In this document: piece by piece, positions 17,717 to 27,819 of the stretch
Layout: each line of letters begins with the position of its first letter
Numbering within the stretch: position 1 is the stretch's first letter
Assembly (NCBI RefSeq): GCF_030408755.1
Contig: NZ_CP047209.1
Location: forward strand, 2,356,001-2,420,000
Source of the DNA: Corynebacterium felinum
GTDB taxonomy: Bacteria > Actinomycetota > Actinomycetes > Mycobacteriales > Mycobacteriaceae
Direction of reading: 5' to 3'
Length of the DNA: 64,000 bases
Program-made: the position numbers and the translations under genes
The notes under the pieces: model-generated
Told to the model about the DNA's origin: nothing
The model's database searches: none
What the model saw: the letters and a program-made list of their open reading frames with translations, nothing else

Positions 17717-20700
17717 CCACTTTGCACGACGCCCAGGCTCGAGAGCGCATCACCCACGACGTCGATACGTGTCTTTTTGTCGAAGCAGGAGCAGGCAGTG
17801 GAAAAACGCATCTCCTTGTTGCCCGGTTGATCACACTCGTTGTTGAGCGCGGGGTGCGTCTGCATTCGATTGCGGCGATTACGTTCACGGAAAAAGCCGC
17901 CGAAGAGCTCACCGCGCGATTGCGTGCAGCGTTTACCAGCATTGCCGAGGACGGTGTGCATACTACAGCGGTGGAAACTCGCGAATTCCCTGACCCGCAG
18001 CTGGCGCAACAACGCGCACACCAAGCTTTAGTTGATCTGCCAGGTGCTGCGATTGAGACTCTGCATGCTTTTTGTGCGCGCATCATCAGCATGTATCCGC
18101 TGGAAGCCCACGTCCCACCGATTATGAGTATCGCGGATGAATTCGCTGGCGCCAAGCATGAGCGGGTGTTGCGTGAGAAGGTATCGGACGCGATCTCTGC
18201 CGGCTTGCAAGGGAATTTTCAGGCCGCCACGCTGACCGGCGGAAAGGTGAGTGATCGTGAATTCAGCCAGGCTCTACGCGTGGTCTGTGATGCGGGGCAG
18301 CCTGCATCGCGTTTCTACTCGCTTGCGGCGTGGATGGATGAAAACTGGGGCGAGTTGATCCCTACCCTTCAAGCGCCACTGCCGGTGCGGGTGCATTTCG
18401 GTGTGGATGATGCGCGGGTGTTCGCCCGTCGTCTGCGCACTATCGTGCAGTCGTGCGTGGATCATTCGGACGGGCTTTATCCCGTTGTGCGTGAATTTGT
18501 TGCACAGGTGGAGGCGATTGTTGATGCTACTGATAATGCTGCCAGTGTGTCTACGTTGTTGGGCAAGCCGAAGTTAGGATCGAAGGGGACCAAAGCTGCC
18601 TGGCCGGAGTTTTCTTCCGGCAAGGCGGTGCGTGACGAGATCAAGGCATTATGTGAGCAGTGGGATCAGCAGGTCACAGCATCTTTTCACTATCCGCTTG
18701 CCGTGATTCGCAGTGTTTTGGTGCATGTGGTGGTCGATTATGCCCGTACCCGCCGTCATTCTGGGGACCTGCAATTTCATGATCTGATTTATATCGCTGA
18801 TGATCTGGTGTGCACTACTCCTCCTGTGCGGGCTGCGTTGCATGAGTGTTTCACCCATATTTTGGTTGATGAGTTCCAAGATACGGACCCCGCGCAGTTG
18901 CGCATCGTGCGTGCGATTAGTGGTAATGGTGGCGCACCGCTGCCTGGCCGGTTGTTTACTGTGGGTGATCCGAAGCAGTCGATTTATCGTTTCCGCAGGG
19001 CCGATATTGATACGTATTTAAGTGCCCGCAGCAGTGGCGATGCAGATGTGGTGTCGTTGACTACGAATTTCCGTTCGACTCGCCAAGTTCTCTCCTTTGT
19101 TAATGCCACATTCGGCGAGTGGTTTGCTCAGGTAGAAGAGAAGATTACTGCTGTTGAAGATCCTGCGCTCGCCCCTGGTGTAGTTCCTTTCGAGCCCCTT
19201 GAAGCATACTCTGATAATGCTCACACCGCAGCACTTCGGGTAGGCCTAGGCCCTGGTGAAGGGTCAACTGCGGCTCGCAGCAAACAGGAAGCGTATGAGG
19301 TGATAGATACCATCCGCGCTGCTGTTGCAGGCACCTGGATGAAGCAGACGAAAAAGGGTACTAGCGCCCCGATCGCGTTGAAAGATATAGCGATTCTGGT
19401 GCGCACCCACGCGGCAGCGCGCACATTAATGCAGCATTGTGCTGCGGCGGGTATCCCCTTTGTGGCGGAGAGTTCCTCGCTGGCGTATCAGGCTGAAGAG
19501 ATTGTGGATTTACACACGGTGATTCGTGCGATCGCTGAGCCGGCTGATCAGTATGCGCTTGGGGCTGCGTTGCGCACAGTGTATCTGGGAATTAGTGATG
19601 CTGACCTTGCCCAATGGCGCATGGATGGAAACCATTTTTATTCGCATGCGGATAATCCCGACTCCCCGATCAGCGAGGGCATTGCGCTGATTGAGCGGTT
19701 GCGGAAACAGGCTGCGTTGATGCCGGTGGGTGATTTTATTGGTTTTGTGTGCCAGCAACTGTTGGTCGCTCAGGTGATCACGGCACGCTACGCCAATCCG
19801 GTGGCTGCGTTACGACGCCTAAATTATATCCAAGCACAAGCGCACTATTTCACTTCAAGCTGCCATGGCAGTTTAAGGGAATATGTTGCGTGGTCGGATC
19901 GGCAGGCCGAGGATGTTCAGCGTAATAATGAGCCACAGCCGGTTGATGCGGATCTTGATGCTGTGAAGATTTTGACCATTCATGCTTCCAAGGGTCGGGA
20001 ATTCCCCATGGTGATTGTGGCGGGATTGCAGAATCGCATCAACACCATCCCTGCCCAGCAGGGGTTCCACCCGTCGAGTGGTGTGGTGGAGTATTCCTGC
20101 GGTGGGCATATGCGCACCAGTGGTTTTTCTGATGTCACCGCCTATGACACTACTGCCGATGAGGCCGAATATGCTCGTTTGTTCTATGTGGCGGCCACGC
20201 GCGCCGAAAGCGTGCTGGTTGTCTGTGGCCAGCCGCCGCTGAAGAATCCGCGGGTTGCGGGCAAACCACTGTGGGATGCCTGCGATCAGGCTGGTCTGGA
20301 TCAGGTTATTTCCCCGGATGAATGGGATATCCCCCAGGATCTTCGCTTCGATTCAGGGTTTGAATTCCCCGACACACTCGATACAACGCATCGTGAATTC
20401 GTGGATCGCACTGATGACCACTGGTTTACTGGAGCTAATCTAAAACGTCGGCATACGCCTTCTGAACTGGCTCATTCAGGTGCCGATTCCCTGCTTTCTG
20501 CAGTCGAGTCTGATCACCTCGCATCTGTGGGTGCTGCGTTGCGGGAAAACCATGACACGAACTATGGCAATGCCTTGCATGAGTTGATGGAACACTGTGA
20601 TCCTCACGCCGATCTTGTTGAGGCTGCCCGTGCCGTGGCTTTGCGCTATGAGCTCGCCACCTCTGCTGTACAAGAACTGGTCAACGATGTCGAAACGCTC

Positions 20701-21024
20701 CTTGCAAGCCCGTATATTCAGGAAGCTTTCAGCTCTCAGCATTACCGCGAATTGCCGGTTTTTGGCCAGCAGGAACTCGGTGGTCACATGTATGTTATCG
20801 ATGGCGTGATTGACTTGATGTATCGGGATGGGGAGAAATGGGTGATTGCTGACTACAAATCAGATAAGGCGGTTAGCGCCCAGACTGTGGGGGCGTATTT
20901 GCAGCAGCTGCGTCTCTATGCCCGTGTGATCGAACCGCTTCTTGATGGCGACATTGATCGCCTTGAGTTGTTGTTCCCACGTCAGGATCGTGTGGAGGTG
21001 CGCACTGAGAAGTGGAGTCAATAA
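17713..21024 (+). CDS. AddA-like UvrD-family helicase/nuclease
   Basis: The 1103-residue protein is a superfamily 1A helicase fused to a C-terminal RecB-type nuclease, as in AddA or AdnB. Helicase motifs are in order: AGAGSGKT (about 20-27), FTEKAAEEL, LVDEFQDTD (about 383), GDPKQSIYRFRRAD (about 417), and FYVAATRAE (about 825). The nuclease motif is IDGVIDL...ADYKSDK (about 1030-1050). AAGGAGAG precedes the ATG at good distance. Together with the preceding subunit it would process double-strand breaks for recombination and degrade foreign linear DNA. Actinobacteria usually use AdnAB, so the AddAB-like layout deserves attention. Confidence 0.85.
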   Translation: MTTLHDAQARERITHDVDTCLFVEAGAGSGKTHLLVARLITLVVERGVRLHSIAAITFTEKAAEELTARLRAAFTSIAEDGVHTTAVETREFPDPQLAQQRAHQALVDLPGAAIETLHAFCARIISMYPLEAHVPPIMSIADEFAGAKHERVLREKVSDAISAGLQGNFQAATLTGGKVSDREFSQALRVVCDAGQPASRFYSLAAWMDENWGELIPTLQAPLPVRVHFGVDDARVFARRLRTIVQSCVDHSDGLYPVVREFVAQVEAIVDATDNAASVSTLLGKPKLGSKGTKAAWPEFSSGKAVRDEIKALCEQWDQQVTASFHYPLAVIRSVLVHVVVDYARTRRHSGDLQFHDLIYIADDLVCTTPPVRAALHECFTHILVDEFQDTDPAQLRIVRAISGNGGAPLPGRLFTVGDPKQSIYRFRRADIDTYLSARSSGDADVVSLTTNFRSTRQVLSFVNATFGEWFAQVEEKITAVEDPALAPGVVPFEPLEAYSDNAHTAALRVGLGPGEGSTAARSKQEAYEVIDTIRAAVAGTWMKQTKKGTSAPIALKDIAILVRTHAAARTLMQHCAAAGIPFVAESSSLAYQAEEIVDLHTVIRAIAEPADQYALGAALRTVYLGISDADLAQWRMDGNHFYSHADNPDSPISEGIALIERLRKQAALMPVGDFIGFVCQQLLVAQVITARYANPVAALRRLNYIQAQAHYFTSSCHGSLREYVAWSDRQAEDVQRNNEPQPVDADLDAVKILTIHASKGREFPMVIVAGLQNRINTIPAQQGFHPSSGVVEYSCGGHMRTSGFSDVTAYDTTADEAEYARLFYVAATRAESVLVVCGQPPLKNPRVAGKPLWDACDQAGLDQVISPDEWDIPQDLRFDSGFEFPDTLDTTHREFVDRTDDHWFTGANLKRRHTPSELAHSGADSLLSAVESDHLASVGAALRENHDTNYGNALHELMEHCDPHADLVEAARAVALRYELATSAVQELVNDVETLLASPYIQEAFSSQHYRELPVFGQQELGGHMYVIDGVIDLMYRDGEKWVIADYKSDKAVSAQTVGAYLQQLRLYARVIEPLLDGDIDRLELLFPRQDRVEVRTEKWSQ

Positions 21025-21136
21025 AACCGAAAATCGCGAAGTTTAAATATCTATAATTATTATTTTATGCGCAACCATAAAATGGTAATGAAATAGCGAT
21101 GAGACTTCCTTCATTTTCCTTGATTTAATTCTCATT

Positions 21137-22762
21137 ATGCCGACAATGGGGACTATGAGTACTATTTCAAGGAAAAATTTTCTCCGCACGGCAGCTCTCG
21201 CAAGCGCAAGCGGCATGTTCACACGCGCCTTCAACGCTGATGCCCAACAGCATCACTCAAACGCACCCCATGCAGCATTTTGCCACGGGGTAGCATCAGG
21301 CGATCCACTACCCACCAGCGTGGTGCTGTGGACCCGCATCACCCCTGAGCCGGATGCCTTCCCCGGCTCAGGCCGTGGCCCGGATGTGCCGGTACGCTGG
21401 GAGATTGCCCGCGATCTCGACTTTAGTAGCGTTGTGGCTTCAGGGGATACTGTGGCTACTAGCGCTTCGGATCATACGGTGCACGTTGATCCTTTCACCT
21501 TAGAGCCAGATACCCTGTATTTTTATCGCTTTCATGCTTTAGGTCAGGTTTCACCCATTGGGCGTACCCGCACCGCGCCGGCGGCGAATGCGGATGTGGA
21601 GCAATTGCGTATCGCAGTGTGTAGTTGTGCTAATTGGGAATCGGGCTATTTTTCGGCCTATCGGGATTTAGCGGAAAGGGCGCAGGCGGGGCTGATCGAT
21701 ATTGCGATCCATGTGGGCGATTATATTTATGAATATGAGCGCGGGAAAATGGCGGGTAAATTGGGTGCTGTGCGTGCGCACCAGCCCCCGTGGGAAACGG
21801 TGAGTCTTGCTGATTATCGGCTGCGGTATGGGACCTATCGCACAGATCCTGATTTGCAGGCTGCTCATGCGGCGGTGCCCTGGGTGGTGACATGGGACGA
21901 TCATGAGATTGCGGATAATGCGTATCGGGATGGGGCGAAGAATCATCAGCCGCATGAGGGGGATTATTCCCTGCGACGTCGTAACGCAATGCAAGCCTAT
22001 TTTGAGTGGCAGCCCTTGCGTGCAGGGAACCCTTCGGAAGGCGGACATTTGTATCGCCGATTGAATTTTGGGCAGTTAGCTGAGCTGGTGATGTTGGATT
22101 TGCGCAGCTACCGTGCTTCTTATGGCGATATTCGGTGGTTGACTGGTACGAATGCCCCTGATGTGATGGGTGGGGAGCAGTTTGCTTGGCTTGAGCGCCA
22201 GATTGCTACGTCGACTGCGAGCTGGCGGCTGGTGGGTAATTCGGTGATGTTGGCGAAGCTGGAGTTGGTGGCAGTCCCCCATGAGGTGCGTACTGCGCTG
22301 CAGGAGATGATTGGCCATGATGTGCGCACCCCGGTGATGAGTGATCAGTGGGATGGCTACACCAGTGATCGGGAGCGGTTGTTAAGTATGCTCAGCAGTT
22401 TGGATTCGCGGACGGTGTTTTTTACCGGCGATATTCATTCGGAGTGGGGCAATGAGATTGTGCACAATGATGCGGTGGTGGCTGCGGAAATGGTGTGTAC
22501 ATCGGTGTCGGCGATGAATGTGGATGATTATTTGTTCTTGCCGGAGTTTAATCCGTTGTCGACGACCGCGCAGCAGCATATTATGCAGGCTAATAACCAT
22601 GTCAAGCATGTGCAGTTGGATGCGCATGGCTATTGCATTGCCACGATCACCAAAAATTGGGTGGAAATGGCGTGGCTGAGGGTTGCTAATAAGGCAGATC
22701 CGCAAAGCGCTGTGACCGTCGCAGCGCAGATGCGTTACGACGGCCACACACTGCACCCCTGA
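21137..22762 (+). CDS. phoD: PhoD-type alkaline phosphatase, Tat-exported
   Basis: The 541-residue protein is a PhoD/TAP-family phosphodiesterase/phosphatase that releases phosphate outside the cell. The N-terminus carries a twin-arginine-like signal SRKNFLRTAA in which the second Arg is Lys, then a hydrophobic stretch. Metal-site motifs are visible: CSCANWESGYF, HVGDYIYEY, TWDDHEIADN and FFTGDIHSEW. Three Met codons (21137, 21146, 21155) are possible starts; the third is best spaced from a GGGG run. It stands alone and converges with gabD only three bases away. No clear PhoR/PhoP box was recognised upstream. Confidence 0.85.
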   Translation: MPTMGTMSTISRKNFLRTAALASASGMFTRAFNADAQQHHSNAPHAAFCHGVASGDPLPTSVVLWTRITPEPDAFPGSGRGPDVPVRWEIARDLDFSSVVASGDTVATSASDHTVHVDPFTLEPDTLYFYRFHALGQVSPIGRTRTAPAANADVEQLRIAVCSCANWESGYFSAYRDLAERAQAGLIDIAIHVGDYIYEYERGKMAGKLGAVRAHQPPWETVSLADYRLRYGTYRTDPDLQAAHAAVPWVVTWDDHEIADNAYRDGAKNHQPHEGDYSLRRRNAMQAYFEWQPLRAGNPSEGGHLYRRLNFGQLAELVMLDLRSYRASYGDIRWLTGTNAPDVMGGEQFAWLERQIATSTASWRLVGNSVMLAKLELVAVPHEVRTALQEMIGHDVRTPVMSDQWDGYTSDRERLLSMLSSLDSRTVFFTGDIHSEWGNEIVHNDAVVAAEMVCTSVSAMNVDDYLFLPEFNPLSTTAQQHIMQANNHVKHVQLDAHGYCIATITKNWVEMAWLRVANKADPQSAVTVAAQMRYDGHTLHP

Positions 22763-22765
22763 TCC

Positions 22766-24241
22766 TTACTGCAGGGCGATGTACTTGATGCTCTGGTATT
22801 CCTCAATACCTTCGGTTCCGCCTTCGCGGCCGAAGCCGGACTGCTTGATGCCACCAAAGGGTGCGGCCGGATCGGAAATTGCGCCACGGTTAATACCCAC
22901 CATGCCCGCTTTGAGTTCTTTGGCCAGCTTTTGTGCGGTGTGGATGTTCTCAGTAAACCCGTAGGCGGCGAGGCCGAATTCGGTGTCGTTTGCCCTCGCA
23001 ATTGCATCATCGAGGCAGGTGAAGGTGGTCACCGTGGCAACAGGGCCGAAGATTTCTTCGTGCAGGATTCGTGCCTGTGCCGGAACATTGACAAGCACGG
23101 TGGCTGGGTAGAAGAAGCCGTCCCCTTCTGGTTTTTTCCCGCCCACAGTCAGTTGCGCGCCGCATGCAAGGGCGTCGTCGACAAGCTCAGCAATCGCATC
23201 GCGCTGTTTCGCGGTGATGATAGGGCCGAGTGTGGTGCCTTCGTCAAGCCCGTGCCCGGTGCGCACCTCGCTCATGCGATGGGTGAGTCGAGTAGTAAAT
23301 TCTTCGGCGATAGCCTCGTGCACGATGAAGCGGTTGGCAGCGATGCACGCTTCGCCGCCATTGCGCATTTTTGCCTGCATCGCACAGGTCAGGACGAGGT
23401 CAAGGTCGGCGTCTTCGTCGATAACAAATGGTGCGTTGCCGCCCAGTTCCATGGAGCTGCGCTGCAGGTTGTCGGCCGATTGGCGCACCAAGGTTTTGCC
23501 CACGGGGGTGGAGCCGGTGAAGGTGACTTTTTTCAGTCGCGCATCGGCCATGAGTTCTTGGGATAGATCCTTCGCCCCGGTGGTGGGGATGATGGAGACG
23601 ACACCGGATGGGACATTAAACTCGCTGAATACTTCTGCAATAACTTCCCCGAGAAGCAGCATGGTCAGTGGGGTTTCTGCGGCGGGTTTGACCACAATGG
23701 GGCAGCCGGCGGCCAGTGCTGGGGCGATTTTGCGGGTTGCCATGGCTAGTGGGAAGTTCCAGGGGGTAATCGCAAGCACGGGGCCTACTGGTTCGCGGGT
23801 GACCACAATGGTGCCAGTGCCCGCGGGGGCGGAGTTCACCCGGCCTGCGCTGCGGACTGCTTCTTCGGCGAACCAGCGGAAATATTCGGCACCGTATGCG
23901 ACTTCGCCTTGAGCTTCAGCAAATGGTTTGCCCATTTCAAAGCTCATGACGCGGGCGAAATCGTCTGCACGCTGCGTTAGTTTATGAAAGAGTGCGGTGA
24001 GAATTTCTGAACGCTTGCGATCGGCAAATGCAGCCCAGGTGGTGGCTACGCCATCAGCTAGGTCGAGGGCTTTCATCCACTCAGCACTTCCTGCGTTAGC
24101 GACATGGGCCAGTACTTCTTCGGTGGCGGGGTCCACAACGGGAAACTGCTGCCCGCTCGATGCTCCAATGCACTGAGTTCCCATCCATATACCGGTGGGT
24201 ACGGTCACGCTGTGGTTGTTGCGGGTCAGTGTTGCTTTCAT
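22766..24241 (-). CDS. gabD: Succinate-semialdehyde dehydrogenase (NAD(P)+)
   Basis: The 491-residue protein is an aldehyde dehydrogenase that oxidises succinate semialdehyde to succinate, the last step from GABA into the TCA cycle. The catalytic set is visible: Asn162 in TPWNF, Glu265 in MELGGN and Cys299 in GGEACIAANRF, typical of the GabD subfamily. The frame is open to 24295, but the ATG at 24241 matches the family start and has AAGGA upstream. It follows gabT on the same strand with a 141-bp gap containing two hairpins, so the two may be expressed at different levels. It works with the putrescine genes across the regulator gene. Confidence 0.92.
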   Translation of the reverse strand: MKATLTRNNHSVTVPTGIWMGTQCIGASSGQQFPVVDPATEEVLAHVANAGSAEWMKALDLADGVATTWAAFADRKRSEILTALFHKLTQRADDFARVMSFEMGKPFAEAQGEVAYGAEYFRWFAEEAVRSAGRVNSAPAGTGTIVVTREPVGPVLAITPWNFPLAMATRKIAPALAAGCPIVVKPAAETPLTMLLLGEVIAEVFSEFNVPSGVVSIIPTTGAKDLSQELMADARLKKVTFTGSTPVGKTLVRQSADNLQRSSMELGGNAPFVIDEDADLDLVLTCAMQAKMRNGGEACIAANRFIVHEAIAEEFTTRLTHRMSEVRTGHGLDEGTTLGPIITAKQRDAIAELVDDALACGAQLTVGGKKPEGDGFFYPATVLVNVPAQARILHEEIFGPVATVTTFTCLDDAIARANDTEFGLAAYGFTENIHTAQKLAKELKAGMVGINRGAISDPAAPFGGIKQSGFGREGGTEGIEEYQSIKYIALQ

Positions 24242-24281
24242 CGGTGTCGTTTTCCTTGGGTTGGGGGTGTTTTTCACTGTT

Positions 24282-24333
24282 GTGCCACTAGGCACTTTTG
24301 GGGGAAGAACTATCAGGTGACTGTTCTTCCCCC
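24282..24333 (-). promoter_or_regulatory. Two hairpins between gabT and gabD
   Basis: GGGGGAAGAAC (24300-24310) pairs perfectly with GTTCTTCCCCC (24323-24333), and GTGCC/GGCAC (24282-24286, 24291-24295) forms a second small stem. No T run follows on the minus strand, so these look like mRNA processing or attenuation structures, not a full terminator. Confidence 0.5.
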
Positions 24334-24382
24334 TAGTATGCGCCTTTGTTGGGTCTGGTGCAGTGGTGGGTTGGGTAATAGG

Positions 24383-25711
24383 TTATGCGTGGGTGCGGAT
24401 TGCTTCGACTAACACACGTAGTCCTTCGCGCAGCAGCGCTTCGGGGATGACAAGTGCCGGCAGAAGGCGGATGACGTTGCCGTCGAGCCCGCAGGTCAAG
24501 ATGAGCACACCGTTTTTCTTGCATTCGGCTGCGACCTGCGCGGTCAAGGTGGGGTGTGGTTTTCCGTTGTCATTGACAAGTTCCAGCGCCACCATAGCAC
24601 CGCGTCCGCGTACTTCGGCGACCACGGGAAGGTCGTCTAATGCGCTGAGTTCTTCGCGGATGATTGCTTCGATATCCTTCGCTCGGCCGACGAGGTCGAG
24701 TTCTTTCATCTGCTCGAAGGAGGCGAGGGCGGCGGCGCAGGTTACGGGGTTGCCGCCATAGGTTCCGCCGAGTCCGCCGACTACTGGGGCGTCCATGATC
24801 TCGGCACGGCCGGTCACTGCCGACAGTGGCATACCACCGGCGATGCCTTTGGCGGTGGTGATCAGATCGGGGACGACACCTTCGTGTTCGCAGGCAAACC
24901 ATGCACCGGTGCGGGCGAATCCGGCCTGGATTTCGTCGGCGACGAACACAATGTTGTTGTCTTCACACCAGGTTTTTAGTGCTGGCAGGAAGCCTTCGGC
25001 GGGCACGATAAAGCCGCCTTCGCCTTGGATGGGTTCGATGACAAGGCAGGCGATGTTTTCGACGCCGACTTCTTGTTCAATTTTGGTGATCGCACGTTGA
25101 GCTGCTTCGTTGCCGGAAAGACCGTCGCGGAGTGGGTAGGACATGGGTGCGCGGTATACTTCGGCGGCAAAGGGGCCGAACCCGGTTTTGTAGGGTTTGT
25201 TTTTCGCGGTCATGGCCATGGTGAGGTTGGTGCGGCCGTGGTAGGCGTAGTCGAAGACGATTACGGCGTTGCGGCCGGTGTAGGCGCGTGCGATTTTTAC
25301 CGCATTTTCCACCGCTTCGGCACCGGAGTTGAGCAGTACTGATTTCTTTTCGTGGTCGCCTGGGGTAAGTTCGTTGAGTTTTTCTGCGACTTCCACGTAG
25401 GACTCGTAGGGGGACACCATGAAGCAGGTGTGGGTGAAGTGGCTGGCGGCTTCAGCAACAGCTGTGGCCACAGCGGGGTTTGAGGCGCCGACGCTGGTGA
25501 CTGCGATGCCTGAGGCGAAGTCGATGTAGGAGTTGCCGTCGATATCGACTAACACTCCCCCGTCGGCGTCGACAACGTAGCCGGGCAGGCCCGGCTGCAG
25601 CGCTTTGGCCACGGCTTTTTCGCGTCGCGCGGTGATTGCGGTGCTGGCGGGCCCCGGTTGGGTGCCGGTGAGGGTGCGCTTTTGGGGCAGCCGGTATGTC
25701 AGTTCTTTCAT
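24383..25711 (-). CDS. gabT: 4-aminobutyrate aminotransferase
   Basis: The 442-residue PLP enzyme (class III aminotransferase) converts GABA and 2-oxoglutarate into succinate semialdehyde and glutamate. The PLP Lys is Lys288 in TTAKGIAGGMP, with Asp259 in VADEIQAGF contacting the cofactor. AAAGGCG lies upstream of the ATG at 25711. It heads the gabT-gabD pair and is divergent from the PucR-type regulator, with 219 bp between them that must hold both promoters. Length and motifs fit the family well. Confidence 0.92.
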   Translation of the reverse strand: MKELTYRLPQKRTLTGTQPGPASTAITARREKAVAKALQPGLPGYVVDADGGVLVDIDGNSYIDFASGIAVTSVGASNPAVATAVAEAASHFTHTCFMVSPYESYVEVAEKLNELTPGDHEKKSVLLNSGAEAVENAVKIARAYTGRNAVIVFDYAYHGRTNLTMAMTAKNKPYKTGFGPFAAEVYRAPMSYPLRDGLSGNEAAQRAITKIEQEVGVENIACLVIEPIQGEGGFIVPAEGFLPALKTWCEDNNIVFVADEIQAGFARTGAWFACEHEGVVPDLITTAKGIAGGMPLSAVTGRAEIMDAPVVGGLGGTYGGNPVTCAAALASFEQMKELDLVGRAKDIEAIIREELSALDDLPVVAEVRGRGAMVALELVNDNGKPHPTLTAQVAAECKKNGVLILTCGLDGNVIRLLPALVIPEALLREGLRVLVEAIRTHA

Positions 25712-25930
25712 GAAGATCGCCTTTCAGTTCTGCACGTGTATGTGGCGTGAGTCAGGTGGGAGTTTTCACGCTGCACAACACTGCTCATTGTGATTGAGCA
25801 GACACCCAAATATCTTTATTCGGTTCGTATAAATTCATCACCTCAAATGTCCATAATGTATAAGCTGTGGGGGTAGTTACACCATTATGCTCCCAATAGG
25901 CACCCCCCATACTTTTTACGAGGACACACA

Positions 25931-27412
25931 TTGGCCCCAACTTCACATACCCCACAGCGCAGCATCAGCTTATCGTGGCTGATTGCCCAAACAGCTCTCA
26001 AGCTTGTCCCCGTGTGGCCGCAACGCATGTCCGGAATCCAGTTTTCCTACGTGCAGCCTTCTGAGCTGCGCGACCCCACCCAGTTCCTCCTAGCCGATTC
26101 AATCGTGCTGACCGTGGGCTTGGCTTTTGAAAACTCGACGGATCTTTTCGCGGATTATGTAGCCAAACTCAAAGCTGCGGGTGTGGTGGCGTTGGGTTTC
26201 GGCACGGGGCTGTCCTTCGAAACTGTGCCCGACGAACTCACTGACGCATGTAAAACTCACAACCTTGCGCTTTTCGACGTCCCCCACAACACCCCGTTTA
26301 TCTCGATCTTGAACGCGGTGAACAAAGAATTTTTACGGCAAGAAGCCCACGAGCAATCTCAACTCATCCGTGCCCAGAAGCTCTTAAACCAAGCTGCCAT
26401 TGAAAAAGGCCTCAGCGGGTTACTCGCCACCACCGCGCAACTCATCGGGGCGCACTGCGTGATTCGCGACAACGATGATCGCCTCATTGCGCAGGCGAAA
26501 GCGCCGTCGACAAGCATCGGTGCTGGTGAACTGACCACCATCAGCCACAAAATGCTCACCTTCGGCGACCGCTATCACCAACTTTCCACCAGCGGAACCA
26601 AACGCCCCACCCACCATGACCGCGCCGTGATCAAACACACCATCAGCCTCGCCGACCTACTCCTTCAACGCCCCGGCAAACTACGCAAAGCCCGCAGCGA
26701 CCTCAACACCCTTGCCTTAAGCCTGCTACTCGGCGTGGATGGCAGCAATGACCAGCTCGGACGCATCTTCGCCCGCATTTCTGACAGCAAGGGAAATGTT
26801 CGCCCCATCCTCATCCACTCCAATGTTGCCACCCACATCGACCGGGCCTGCGCCGCCGTGGATTCCTCCCTCATGCTTGCCGACCGCGAACTGTGCTGCC
26901 TCCGCCTCGACAGCTACACCGCCCTGCTGCTGTTTCGCGGAACCAGATCAGTGAATAATGTGCTGGAACTGTTTGGAAATACCCGCCCCAAGCTGCGGAT
27001 ATGTATCGACAGCGCCCAGCACTGGAACCACATCACTCTTGATCTGATCCACCAAATGACTCTTTCGGTGAAATCCCTCGCGTTGGGCACACACTCTAGC
27101 CCACACACCAACACCGCCCGCTGGCTCAATCACCCCAATGTGATCGAGGCACTTGATCACCGCGCCGCGGAAACAGTGGGCAAACTCGACACTTACGACC
27201 GCGCGAATGACACCCAGCTGCGCGAAACCCTCGCTGTTTTCCTCCAACAGGGTTCGAGCATTACCCTCACCGCCGATATTTTGGGCATCCACCGCCACAC
27301 CGTGCGCACACGGCTGCAGAAAATCTCCGATATTTGCGAAGTCGATCTCGATGATCCCGTCACCCGCGCTGAACTTCTGCTTGTGATCATCACCCGAGTA
27401 ACCGCCACCTAA
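25931..27412 (+). CDS. PucR-family transcriptional regulator of the GABA/putrescine genes
   Basis: The protein is about 493 residues from a TTG start preceded by ACGAGGA. It has the PucR layout: an N-terminal purine-catabolism-regulator ligand domain (about 10-130), a middle GGDEF-like region and a C-terminal helix-turn-helix (about 440-485, LGIHRHTVRTRL). It sits between gabT-gabD (divergent) and the aldehyde dehydrogenase-putrescine oxidase genes (same strand), so it most likely senses GABA, putrescine or an intermediate and controls both sides. In Bacillus and corynebacteria GabR-type regulation of gab genes by PucR-like proteins is known; direct evidence here is only position and domain layout. 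Confidence 0.8.
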   Translation: MAPTSHTPQRSISLSWLIAQTALKLVPVWPQRMSGIQFSYVQPSELRDPTQFLLADSIVLTVGLAFENSTDLFADYVAKLKAAGVVALGFGTGLSFETVPDELTDACKTHNLALFDVPHNTPFISILNAVNKEFLRQEAHEQSQLIRAQKLLNQAAIEKGLSGLLATTAQLIGAHCVIRDNDDRLIAQAKAPSTSIGAGELTTISHKMLTFGDRYHQLSTSGTKRPTHHDRAVIKHTISLADLLLQRPGKLRKARSDLNTLALSLLLGVDGSNDQLGRIFARISDSKGNVRPILIHSNVATHIDRACAAVDSSLMLADRELCCLRLDSYTALLLFRGTRSVNNVLELFGNTRPKLRICIDSAQHWNHITLDLIHQMTLSVKSLALGTHSSPHTNTARWLNHPNVIEALDHRAAETVGKLDTYDRANDTQLRETLAVFLQQGSSITLTADILGIHRHTVRTRLQKISDICEVDLDDPVTRAELLLVIITRVTAT

Positions 27413-27487
27413 CACTACCTCCCTGGTTCTTAATCCCCTGCCTTGCAGGCGCAGCGGGGGTGTGGGGGCGCGGGGTGTAGGGTGCGA

Positions 27488-27622
27488 GTGCATCTCTCAG
27501 CAAAATATCATTTAGAGATAGAGCAAGTGCTATCCGCAAAACCGCAGGTCAAATTTTACTAGGTGCGCTGAAACTCTAACTATTAATTTTCAATCAATCC
27601 CCGCTGATTTATAGGCACACTT
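27488..27622 (+). repeat. Dispersed structured repeat, copy A
   Basis: The copy contains AGAGCAAGTGCTA, AAAACCGCAGGTCAA and ATCAATCC, shared with copies at 27684, 35606 and 50408. Its core is enclosed by TTAGAG (27512-27517) and CTCTAA (27574-27579), which can pair. The long copies have TTCGAC and GTCGAA at the same places. Confidence 0.85.
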
Positions 27623-27683
27623 ATGGGGGCTTGCGAGGGCGTGCGGATACAGGATCGCCGCAGTGCATAAGCTCGGGGCGCAA

Positions 27684-27819
27684 GTGCATCTCTCAGTAAA
27701 ATATCACCTAGAGATAGAGCAAGTGCTACTAGCAAAACCGCAGGTCAAATTTTACTAGGTGTGCCGAAACTCTAACTATTAATTTTCAATCAATCCCCAC
27801 GGATTCATAGGCACACTTG
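27684..27819 (+). repeat. Dispersed structured repeat, copy B
   Basis: A second copy in tandem with copy A, differing at scattered positions. TAGAG (27709-27713) and CTCTA (27770-27774) again frame the AAAACCGCAGGTCAA core. It lies about 310 bp before the aldehyde dehydrogenase start, in the same orientation. Confidence 0.85.

Noticed and set aside
22931..23912. Two plus-strand frames of over 200 codons inside gabD
   Set aside because: They lie antisense to a conserved enzyme and reflect its codon bias.
27488..27819. Repeat pair resembling a short CRISPR array
   Set aside because: Only two units, 135-bp repeats with many differences and related copies elsewhere; no cas genes are present.
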